From the NCBI GenBank assembly GCA_963715635.1, contig OY970261.1, forward strand, positions 3,658,001 through 3,722,000: 64,000 bases of DNA. The letters run 5' to 3'. Position numbers and translations under genes: made by a program. Positions 16,415 to 23,694 of the stretch are shown piece after piece. The notes beneath the pieces are model-generated. The model did not search any database. It was not told the origin of the DNA and worked only from the letters and a program-made list of their open reading frames with translations. This DNA is from JAPKZH01 sp963715635. Its GTDB lineage: Bacteria > Acidobacteriota > Aminicenantia > Aminicenantales > UBA4085. Within the stretch, counting starts at the first letter, position 1; the number at the start of each line of letters is the position of its first letter.

Positions 16415-17219
16415 CGACGTTTTCCTCGGTGAGAATCTCCCGCGTGATCGAAAGCGCCTTCCCGGTCTTCTCCTCGATCCAGATCATGACCGCCGACAGG
16501 AACAGCCCGTCTTTTTCGGGCTCGAAGCGTTGGGGCCGCGCCGTCAGGAATTTTTCGATGGCCTGGTCCCTGCGGATGCCGATGACCGAATTCAAGCCGC
16601 CGGCCATCCCGACATCCGTGATATACGCCGTTCCGCCGGGCAAAATTCTCTCATCGGCCGTCGGCACATGCGTGTGCGTTCCGATGACGGCCGAGACGCG
16701 CCCGTCGAGGTACCATCCCAAGGCCTGTTTTTCCGAAGTCGCCTCGGCATGAAAATCGACGATGACCGCCGGCGTCGCTTGCTTGAGTCTGCGGACCTCC
16801 TCGTCGGCCCTCCGGAAGGGACAGTCGATCGCTTCCATGAACACCCGGCCCTGGAGGCTCAGGACGCCGAGCGTCCGGCCCTGGGCATCGCGGACCACAG
16901 CGGTGCCCCGTCCCGGGTTCTGCGGCGGGTAATTCGCCGGCCGCAACAGCCTCGCTTCTTTATCCAGGTAGGGGATGGCTTCTTTTTTGTCCCAGATATG
17001 GTTTCCCGATGTCAGGACATCCACCAGCTCGAATAAGCCCGTCCCGATGTCCTCGGTGATGCCGACCCCACCGGCCGCGTTTTCGCCGTTGGCGACAATG
17101 AAGGCAGGCCCATATTTTTGCCTCAGCGCCGGCAGAAACTTTTTGAGCGCATTCCTCCCCGGCCGGCCGATGATATCTCCGATGAACAGGACGCCGATCC
17201 TGCCGGGTTTACCGGGCAT
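16407..17219 (-). CDS. ymdB: YmdB-family metallophosphoesterase
   Basis: A 270-residue calcineurin-like phosphoesterase of the YmdB (TIGR00282) family. Metal-binding motifs are seen in order: FIGDIIGRPGRNAL, VANGENAAGG, SGNHIWDKKE, DFHAEATSEKQALG and GTHTHVPTADERIL. In Bacillus the family hydrolyses 2',3'-cyclic nucleotides and affects RNase Y-dependent mRNA decay. Here it directly follows rny, overlapping by 11 bases, which supports a link to RNA turnover. Confidence 0.93.
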   Translation of the reverse strand: MPGKPGRIGVLFIGDIIGRPGRNALKKFLPALRQKYGPAFIVANGENAAGGVGITEDIGTGLFELVDVLTSGNHIWDKKEAIPYLDKEARLLRPANYPPQNPGRGTAVVRDAQGRTLGVLSLQGRVFMEAIDCPFRRADEEVRRLKQATPAVIVDFHAEATSEKQALGWYLDGRVSAVIGTHTHVPTADERILPGGTAYITDVGMAGGLNSVIGIRRDQAIEKFLTARPQRFEPEKDGLFLSAVMIWIEEKTGKALSITREILTEENVDE

Positions 17220-18771
17220 ATTCCACAGCCCTCATTTCGCGGATGACCGTGACCTTGATCTGACCCGGATAGTCGAGCTCGTTCTTGATCTTGGTGGCGA
17301 TGTCCTTGGCGATCAAAGTGGCCTTGTCGTCGGACACCTTCTGGCTTTCAACCATGATCCGGATCTCGCGGCCTGCCTGGAGCGCATACGCCTTGGAAAC
17401 GCCCTCAAAACTCTTGGCCAATCCTTCCAGCTTCTCCAGCCGCTTGATGTAAGTTTCGAGCAGCTCGCGCCGGGCGCCCGGACGCGCCGCCGAGAGAGTA
17501 TCGGCCGACTGGACCAAAACCGCCTCGATCGACGGGAAGTCGACATCGCGGTGATGCGAGGCAATGGCCTGGATGACGGGCTCGCTTTCTCCGTACTTGC
17601 GGCAGAGCTCGACGCTGAGTTCGGTGTGCGTGCCTTCGACATCTTTGTCCACGGCCTTGCCGATGTCATGGAGGAGGCCGGCCCTCAGCGCCACCGGCAT
17701 ATCCAGGCCGAGCTCCTTGGCCATGGCGGCCGCCAGGAAGGCCACCTCCTTGGAATGCTGGAGCACGTTCTGGCCGTAGCTTGTTCTGTAGCGCAGCTTG
17801 CCCAGGAGTTTGATGAGCTCGGGATGGAGGTTCTGAACGCGCAGCTCGTAGGCGGCAGACTCTCCTTCCTGTTTGATCTTATCCTCGAGCTCCTGCTTGA
17901 CGGTCTCGACGATGTCCTCGATCCTGGCCGGGTGGATCCGGCCGTCCACGACCAGCCGCTGGATGGCCAGGCGGGCCATTTCGCGCCGGATCGGGTCGAA
18001 GCTGGAGAGGATCACCGCTTCGGGCGTGTCGTCGACGATGATGTCGACGCCGGTGGCCATTTCCAGGGCGCGGATGTTCCGTCCTTCGCGGCCGATGATC
18101 CGGCCTTTCATGTCTTCGGACGGGAGGTCCACCACGGACACCGTGGTCTCGACCACATGCTCGGCCGCCGAGCGCTGAATGGCCTGGCTGATGATTTCGC
18201 GCGCCGTCTGCTGGCTTTTCGAGCGCGTCTCTTCCTCGACCCGGCGCATGACCTGGACGGCCTCCAGCCTGGCCTCGTCCTCGATTTTCTTGATCAGCTG
18301 GCCTTTGGCCTCTTCCTGAGTCAGGCCGGCGACGCGCTCCAATTCCTCCATCTGCCTTTTGACCAGAGCATTCGCCTTTTCCTCTTGGAGATCAAGATCT
18401 TTCTCCCGCTGGAAAACGCGGCGCTCCTTGCCGCCGATCTCCCTCTCCCGGCGGTCCAAGCCTTGAAACTTCCGCTCCAGATTCTCTTCCTTGTGGACGA
18501 GGCGCCTTTCCATCTCCGTGATTTTGCGGCGCTTTTCGCGCGTCTGGTGCTCGAACTCCTCTTCCTGGCCTTTGAGCTTCTCGCGGGCTTCGAGAGAGGC
18601 CTTGCGGGTGATTTCCTCCACCTGGCCTTTGGCGCTATTCAGGACGGCCTGGGCCTCCTGCTTGGCTTTAAAAAGCGCCCGCGTTCCCGAATTCTTTTTC
18701 AGCAGAATAAAAACGATCACGGCGGCCAGAACGATCAGAACGGCAATTCCGACGTAAAGAGCGATGTTCAT
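17209..18771 (-). CDS. rny: Ribonuclease Y
   Basis: A 520-residue endoribonuclease that starts mRNA decay. It has one N-terminal membrane helix (about 4-24), a long charged coiled-coil (about 30-200), a KH RNA-binding domain (GRIIGREGRNIRALEMATG near 225-245) and an HD domain with LLHDIGKAVD and ASHHRDVDFPS. Length matches the family. It is followed by ymdB, the conserved partner, and preceded by zapA. It is expected at the inner face of the membrane. Confidence 0.97.
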   Translation of the reverse strand: MNIALYVGIAVLIVLAAVIVFILLKKNSGTRALFKAKQEAQAVLNSAKGQVEEITRKASLEAREKLKGQEEEFEHQTREKRRKITEMERRLVHKEENLERKFQGLDRREREIGGKERRVFQREKDLDLQEEKANALVKRQMEELERVAGLTQEEAKGQLIKKIEDEARLEAVQVMRRVEEETRSKSQQTAREIISQAIQRSAAEHVVETTVSVVDLPSEDMKGRIIGREGRNIRALEMATGVDIIVDDTPEAVILSSFDPIRREMARLAIQRLVVDGRIHPARIEDIVETVKQELEDKIKQEGESAAYELRVQNLHPELIKLLGKLRYRTSYGQNVLQHSKEVAFLAAAMAKELGLDMPVALRAGLLHDIGKAVDKDVEGTHTELSVELCRKYGESEPVIQAIASHHRDVDFPSIEAVLVQSADTLSAARPGARRELLETYIKRLEKLEGLAKSFEGVSKAYALQAGREIRIMVESQKVSDDKATLIAKDIATKIKNELDYPGQIKVTVIREMRAVEYAR

Positions 18772-18887
18772 AGCCGTTTACCTCCTTCCGGAGTAAAGGC
18801 GATTCAGATGAAAGGAATTGAGGAGAGGATTAGAAGTCTCGAGCCCCCCGCCGGGCATCTATACGCACGAATCGGGTTGTCTCTGTC

Positions 18888-19217
18888 CTATGATGTCGGT
18901 TTCTCGATATTGGGGTCATCATGGTCGTTTTTGAGAAGACGGTCCTCCAGACTTCCAATCTCTGTTTCCATCTGGCCAATGGCTTCGTCCAGTTGATCCA
19001 GCTTTTTCTGCGACAAGAAAAATTCGTCCGCGATATTCAAAGCCGCCAAAACGGCAATCTTGAGGGCATCCGTGGATTTGGATTTCACTGCGACTTCCTG
19101 CATTTTCTGGTCAACGTAAGAAGTCAAATGGCTGATGTACTTTTCATCCTCTTCGCCTTTGACTCGTATTTTATATATCCTTCCATAAATTTCGATTTCG
19201 ATGATCTTGTCAATCAT
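18888..19217 (-). CDS. zapA: Cell division protein ZapA
   Basis: A 109-residue ZapA-type protein. The N-terminal beta region reads IEIYGRIYKIRVKGEEDEKYI, followed by DALKIAVLAALNIADEFFL and a C-terminal coiled-coil (about 70-100). ZapA binds and bundles FtsZ filaments at the Z-ring. Its ATG overlaps the stop of the upstream ZapB-like gene by 4 bases. The spacing to rny is 116 bases. Confidence 0.9.
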   Translation of the reverse strand: MIDKIIEIEIYGRIYKIRVKGEEDEKYISHLTSYVDQKMQEVAVKSKSTDALKIAVLAALNIADEFFLSQKKLDQLDEAIGQMETEIGSLEDRLLKNDHDDPNIEKPTS

Positions 19218-19474
19218 AACCCGAGCTTATCAATCTGATTGATAATGGCCTCGATTTTGCCTTTGATGGCCTCCCTTTCATTTTCGTATCTTTTGAGGTC
19301 CTCGTCAAGCTTCCCCGCCCGCCGGGCCAGCTCCTCCATGTCCTTCTTTTCCGTGCGGAGCTCCTTGATCTGCTGTTTCAGCTTGTCGTTCTCCGCCGAG
19401 AGCTTATTGATATACTCGATGACATGGGCGATTTTCCCTTCCAGAATCTTAATTCTTTCAAGCTCGGTTGTCAA
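19214..19474 (-). CDS. Small coiled-coil protein, ZapB-like
   Basis: An 86-residue protein that is almost entirely heptad-repeat coiled-coil (ILEGKIAHVIEYINKLSAEN, then a Lys/Glu-rich stretch) and has no membrane segment. Size, composition and its position immediately before zapA (ATGA overlap) suggest a ZapB-like partner stabilising the Z-ring. Coiled-coil proteins are hard to assign by sequence, so this is an inference from context. Its start overlaps the pheT end by 4 bases. Confidence 0.7.
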   Translation of the reverse strand: MTTELERIKILEGKIAHVIEYINKLSAENDKLKQQIKELRTEKKDMEELARRAGKLDEDLKRYENEREAIKGKIEAIINQIDKLGL

Positions 19475-21525
19475 TTTTCCCCTCCTCTTTCCCTGAGTTG
19501 GATTTTAAAAACAGATGTGAGGTGCTTAATGATCTTTTTCTCGGACTTGTCCACTTCTTCGGCCAGAAGCGTCGCCTTCGGGTTGCGATAGATAAAGCGA
19601 AGCGACAGGCTCTTCTTGTCCCGGGGAATCGATTTCCCGGCATAGGAGTCGATGAGGTCGAACGTTTCCAGAAAGGGCACGGAGACTTTCTCGATCGCCC
19701 TCTTGATCTCCTGGTAGGGCACGGCGCGTTCTACGAGGAACGACAGGTCCCGGCTGACGCAGGGGAATTTCGGAAGCGGGACAAACTCAAACGGCTTGGG
19801 CTGTTTGCCAAAGAGGACGTCGAGCCCGATCTCGGCCGCGTACACGGGCCCTTCCAACGAATAGGCGTCCAGGATCGGTTTCCGGACCAATCCCAGGTGG
19901 CCGAGGACCTCGCCTTTGTAAACAAGGGCCAGGGCAAAGCCCTCCTCGAAGAAAGGATGAACTTTCTCTTCGAAAGAGAACGGTTCATACCGCAAGGCCT
20001 CCATCACCGCTTCGCAGGCGCCTTTCAGATGGAAGAAGTCTGTCAGAGCGGCCTTGTTTTTCCAATGCGGGGCGCCGAGAGGCCCTGTCGTGGACAGGCC
20101 GAGGCACATTTCCTCGCAGGCGTCATGGCCCAGCCAATAATAGATATTTCCGACTTCAAAAATATGGACGCCTTCGATGCCGTGGTTTTTGTTCCAGGCC
20201 GTGTTCTCGAGAAGACCGCCCAGCATGTTTGTCCGGAGCCGCGAGGCCCTGGACGAAATGGGATTCCGGATCTCGACGGGCATTTTTCCGCTCTGGAAAA
20301 CGGCCTCTTCCTCGGGGTCGGCAAAGCTCTGGTTGATGACTTCATCAAAGCCCTGTTGAAACAGCTGCTGGCAGAGCTTGCGGATCCTCTCTTTGTTGGA
20401 GGGGACGGACTCGAGAACCTCGAACGGCGGCACCACGACCGGAATTTTATCGTAGCCGAAAAAGCGGGCGATCTCCTCGATGAGGTCGGCCTCGCGCTCG
20501 ATATCCACCCGCCAGAACGGGACCTGGACCTGCCAAGTGTTTTTCTGGTTGGGCTTGAGGCTGAAGTCAAGGCTGGCCAGAATCTTTTCGATAAACTCAT
20601 CACCGACCTCGATGCCGAGGAGGTCGGCCACGCGACGACTGCGAAGGATAATCTCCTTGTTCTTACGCGGCCGGGGATAGACATCCACGGCCTCCTTGGA
20701 GACCTTTCCTCCAAACTGGGTGAGCAGGGAAGCCGCCATCAGGGCGGCCTTTGGGGCAAACGAGATGTCCGCCCCCCGCTCGAAACGGTAGCAAGCATCC
20801 GTTTGGATCCCCAGGGCTTTGCCCGTTTTGCGCACCGAGACGGGGTCGAAATAGGCGCTCTCGATGAAGACATCTTGGGTCGAGCTCGAGACGGCCGATT
20901 CCTCGCCGCCGATGACACCGGCGATAGCCACGGGCCGTTTCTCATCCGCGATCACAAGCATCTCGGGCGAAAGGACTGCGTCTTTCCCCTCCAGGGTCCG
21001 GATGGACTCGCTTTTTTTGGCCCGGCGGATGACGATGCGCGGCCCGGCGATCTTGGCCAGGTCAAAGGCATGGATGGGTTGGGCCGTGGCATACAGGACA
21101 TAGTTGCTGACGTCCACGATATTGTTGATCGGCTTGAGGCCCATGGCCTCGATCCGTCTGCGCAGCCAGTCCGGCGAAGGCGCAACATTCACGCCTTTGA
21201 CGACAATCCCGCAGTACCGCGGACAGAGGTCTTCATCCAGGATCTGGACATCCACGAGCTCCAACGTCCGAACGGTGAGCTCGGTGAGCGGCCAATGCTG
21301 CTCTTTTAAAGGCAGCTGGAGCATGACGCCGATTTCGCGGGCGATGCCGAGATGGCCGAGCGTGTCGGGACGGTTGGCGTACGTCTCGACATCCAGGACG
21401 ACATCGTCCTCGCGCTCTTCCCAGTGCTCTGCAACCAGTCCGATCATCGTCATCCGGTCGAGGAGCTGGGGCAGGGGCAGGCTGACGTCCACGAATTCTT
21501 TGAGCCAACTTATGCTGATCTTCAT
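19471..21525 (-). CDS. pheT: Phenylalanine-tRNA ligase beta subunit, short form
   Basis: A 684-residue beta subunit. It has the N-terminal MKISISWLKEFVDV, a B3/B4 editing region, B5 (about 290-360), the catalytic-like core with FGYDKIPVVVPPF, and a C-terminal anticodon-binding FDX-ACB domain (FPCVSRDLSFLVERAVP to the end). The EMAP/OB tRNA-binding insertion usual at about residues 40-150 is missing: YANRPDTLGHLGIAREIG follows almost at once. Short PheT forms are known. It pairs with PheS to form the alpha2beta2 enzyme; the two genes overlap by 4 bases. Confidence 0.96.
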   Translation of the reverse strand: MKISISWLKEFVDVSLPLPQLLDRMTMIGLVAEHWEEREDDVVLDVETYANRPDTLGHLGIAREIGVMLQLPLKEQHWPLTELTVRTLELVDVQILDEDLCPRYCGIVVKGVNVAPSPDWLRRRIEAMGLKPINNIVDVSNYVLYATAQPIHAFDLAKIAGPRIVIRRAKKSESIRTLEGKDAVLSPEMLVIADEKRPVAIAGVIGGEESAVSSSTQDVFIESAYFDPVSVRKTGKALGIQTDACYRFERGADISFAPKAALMAASLLTQFGGKVSKEAVDVYPRPRKNKEIILRSRRVADLLGIEVGDEFIEKILASLDFSLKPNQKNTWQVQVPFWRVDIEREADLIEEIARFFGYDKIPVVVPPFEVLESVPSNKERIRKLCQQLFQQGFDEVINQSFADPEEEAVFQSGKMPVEIRNPISSRASRLRTNMLGGLLENTAWNKNHGIEGVHIFEVGNIYYWLGHDACEEMCLGLSTTGPLGAPHWKNKAALTDFFHLKGACEAVMEALRYEPFSFEEKVHPFFEEGFALALVYKGEVLGHLGLVRKPILDAYSLEGPVYAAEIGLDVLFGKQPKPFEFVPLPKFPCVSRDLSFLVERAVPYQEIKRAIEKVSVPFLETFDLIDSYAGKSIPRDKKSLSLRFIYRNPKATLLAEEVDKSEKKIIKHLTSVFKIQLRERGGEN

Positions 21526-22571
21526 TTTAGCGTAAATTGCCTGATGAATCTGAGGTCATTCTCGAAGAAGAGGCGCATGTCGGGAATATCAAAAGCGAAC
21601 ATCGCGGCCCGGTCGATTCCCATGCCGAAGGCCCACCCGGAATACCTTTCCGGGTCGATATTGACGTTCTTGAAGACCTGAGGATCGACCATGCCCGAGC
21701 CCAAGATTTCCTTCCATCCCGTCCCCCCGCAGATGCGGCAGGCCTGGTCTTTGCCTCCGCAGGCCAAGCATTCGATGTCCACTTCGGCGGAAGGCTCGGT
21801 AAACGGGAAGAAGCTCGGCCGGAACCGGATCTTGATTTTTTCGCCGAACAGCCGCTTCAGGAAGTATTCGAGCGTGCCCTTCAGGTGGGCGAAGGTCACG
21901 CCCTCGTCAACGACCAGCCCCTCAACCTGAAAGAACATCGGCAGGTGCGTCGGGTCGGGAGTTTCGCGCCTGAAAACCTTGCCCGGAATGATGATCCGGA
22001 TCGGGGGCTTTTTCTTTTCCATCACCCGAATCTGGCCCGGCGACGTGTGCGTCCGCAAGAGAAGCTGATCGTTGATATAGAGCGTGTCCCAGTCGTCGCG
22101 GGCCGGATGGTGGGGAGGAAAGTTGAGCGCCTCAAAATTGTAATAGTCGGTTTCGACCTCCGGGCCGGCCTCGATAGCGAAGCCCAGAGCCACGAAGATA
22201 TTCTCGATTTCCTGCTGGAAGAGGCGGACCGGATGGGGCACGCCCGAGTAGCGGCGTTCGCCGGGAAGGGTCAGGTCGATCTCTTTTTTCGTCTGCTCGG
22301 CCGGCTGGAGCTTGGCCTCAAGGGCAGCGAGCGTTTCCTGCACTTCCTGCTTGAAGCCGTTGATCAGTTGGCCGGCGGCGGGCTTGTCCTCGGGACCGAC
22401 GGCCTTGAGCTCTTCAAAGAGGAGCGTGAGATAGCCGCGCTTGCGGCTCAGATACAGATTCCTCAGTTCCCCGAGGGATTTTGCGTCAAGAGGCTTCGTA
22501 GACTCGTCCGCCAGCTTTTTTTTGTAAGCGTCGATCTTGCTCTTGAGCGTCTCGAGATTAGGCGACGGCAT
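21522..22571 (-). CDS. pheS: Phenylalanine-tRNA ligase alpha subunit
   Basis: The catalytic alpha subunit. It has an N-terminal coiled-coil (about 1-90), then class II motifs with HPVRLFQQEIENIFVALGF, motif 2 in GKVFRRETPDPTHLPMFFQ and motif 3 in GWAFGMGIDRAAM. The middle contains two CxxC pairs (ECLACGGKDQACRICGGTGW), a possible zinc knuckle. I chose the ATG at 22571 (MPSPNLETLK), which overlaps the rplT stop by 14 bases; a longer frame to 22613 adds residues unlike PheS. Confidence 0.96.
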   Translation of the reverse strand: MPSPNLETLKSKIDAYKKKLADESTKPLDAKSLGELRNLYLSRKRGYLTLLFEELKAVGPEDKPAAGQLINGFKQEVQETLAALEAKLQPAEQTKKEIDLTLPGERRYSGVPHPVRLFQQEIENIFVALGFAIEAGPEVETDYYNFEALNFPPHHPARDDWDTLYINDQLLLRTHTSPGQIRVMEKKKPPIRIIIPGKVFRRETPDPTHLPMFFQVEGLVVDEGVTFAHLKGTLEYFLKRLFGEKIKIRFRPSFFPFTEPSAEVDIECLACGGKDQACRICGGTGWKEILGSGMVDPQVFKNVNIDPERYSGWAFGMGIDRAAMFAFDIPDMRLFFENDLRFIRQFTLK

Positions 22572-22914
22572 CTTTGGCTTTTGCGGCAATCCGGCCAAAA
22601 GTCTGGGGCGCATGCACCGCCAGCTCAGCCAGGACCTTCCGGTCCAGCTCGATGTTGAGCTTCTTCAGACCCTGGATAAACCGGCTGTAGCTCAGGCCGT
22701 GGAGCTTGGCCGCGGCCTTGATCCGGATGATCCAGAGCTCGCGGAAATCCCTTTTCCGGGCGCGGCGGTCGCGATAGGCATAGAGGAGCGCGTGCTCCAC
22801 GGCTTCCTTGGCCGTCCGGTAATTATGGCTTCTCGCTCCCCAGTAGCCTTTGGCGAGCTTTAAAACTTTTGCCCGTTTGTTCTTTCTCCTGAATCCTCGT
22901 TTGGCTCTTGGCAT
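22558..22914 (-). CDS. rplT: Large ribosomal subunit protein bL20
   Basis: A 118-residue bL20, starting MPRAKRGF with typical blocks YWGARSHNYRTAKEAV and RARKRDFRELWIIRIKAA. L20 binds 23S rRNA early in 50S assembly. In other bacteria L20 also represses rpmI-rplT translation. I start at 22914, since the six residues upstream in the longer frame are not L20-like. It lies 14 bases after rpmI. Confidence 0.98.
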   Translation of the reverse strand: MPRAKRGFRRKNKRAKVLKLAKGYWGARSHNYRTAKEAVEHALLYAYRDRRARKRDFRELWIIRIKAAAKLHGLSYSRFIQGLKKLNIELDRKVLAELAVHAPQTFGRIAAKAKDAVA

Positions 22915-22928
22915 CTTTGACTCTCCTC

Positions 22929-23129
22929 TCAAAATTCATAGGGCAGCATGGTCTTGACCACTTTGCGGTCGGCTCGACTGATGACGGCTTTCTTGCCGAG
23001 ATTCCTTTTCCTCTTGGCTGATTTCTTGGTGAGGATGTGGCTCCTACCCGCTTTGCTGTGGACCACCTTCTTGTTCGCTGTGACCTTGAACCTCTTTTTG
23101 GCTCCCCTGTGGGTTTTTAGCTTTGGCAT
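22929..23129 (-). CDS. rpmI: Large ribosomal subunit protein bL35
   Basis: A 66-residue bL35: MPKLKTHRGAKKRFKVTAN, a basic central part and the end TMLPYEF. Length is normal. Its first 86 bases overlap the 3' end of infC in a different frame, so infC and rpmI translation should be tightly coupled. SD AGGAGG-like sequence lies within infC upstream of the ATG. Confidence 0.98.
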   Translation of the reverse strand: MPKLKTHRGAKKRFKVTANKKVVHSKAGRSHILTKKSAKRKRNLGKKAVISRADRKVVKTMLPYEF

Positions 23130-23682
23130 CTTTTCCTCCTAACTTCGCGGGGACAAGCAATGCGGAGACAGCCCAGTCCAATTTTCTCGTATCGCCGTCT
23201 TGGTGCCCGTATGCCTGAACGTCGGCAATGACCCTGTTCAGGATCGCCTGGCCCATTTCGGGACGTGATTTTTCCCTGCCCCGGAGCATGATCGTGATCT
23301 TGACCTTGTCGCCCTCCTCTAAAAAGCGCTGGACATGTTTCAGTTTGAAGCTGTAATCGTGGATGCTGATCTTCGGCCGGAACTTGATCTCTTTGAGACG
23401 GACCGTTTTTTGATGTTTCTTGGCTTCATGGTCCTTTTTATGCAATTCATAGAGAAACTTGCCGTAATCCATGATCCGACAGACTGGAGGAGTTGCCTGA
23501 GGGGCGATCTCGACCAGGTCCAGGCCTTTTTGCCTGGCCAGAGACAGGGCCTCGGAGGCCGGCAGAACGCCCAACTGGTTTTTCTCTTCGTCGATCACTC
23601 GGATCTCTCTGGCTTGAATCATTTCATTAATCCTGTGCGCTTTCGGCTTCCCTGCAGGGTGAAAGGGTTGTCTTCTAAAAAT
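23044..23682 (-). CDS. infC: Translation initiation factor IF-3, AUU start
   Basis: IF-3 of about 212 residues. It keeps the 30S free of 50S and checks the start codon. The N-domain (RINEMIQAREIRVIDEE) and C-domain (LKEIKFRPKISIHDYSFKLK) are intact. I place the start at the ATT at 23682: AAAGGAGG lies 6 bases upstream, and this frame adds FRRQPFHPAGKPKAHRINE, which completes the conserved IF-3 N-terminus. The first ATG (23622) cuts into that conserved block and has no SD. The C-terminus has an extra tail of about 28 residues overlapping rpmI. Confidence 0.93.
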   Translation of the reverse strand: MFRRQPFHPAGKPKAHRINEMIQAREIRVIDEEKNQLGVLPASEALSLARQKGLDLVEIAPQATPPVCRIMDYGKFLYELHKKDHEAKKHQKTVRLKEIKFRPKISIHDYSFKLKHVQRFLEEGDKVKITIMLRGREKSRPEMGQAILNRVIADVQAYGHQDGDTRKLDWAVSALLVPAKLGGKDAKAKNPQGSQKEVQGHSEQEGGPQQSG

Positions 23683-23694
23683 GATCGTCCTCCT

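Noticed and set aside
18772..18887. Possible 6S RNA next to zapA
   Set aside because: 6S RNA genes often adjoin zapA, but this gap is only 116 bases and I could not see the long closing stem and central bubble.
16975..18996. 673-codon plus-strand ORF opposite rny
   Set aside because: Antisense shadow of RNase Y; no recognisable domain.
19468..21309. 613-codon plus-strand ORF opposite pheT
   Set aside because: Antisense shadow of a conserved gene.
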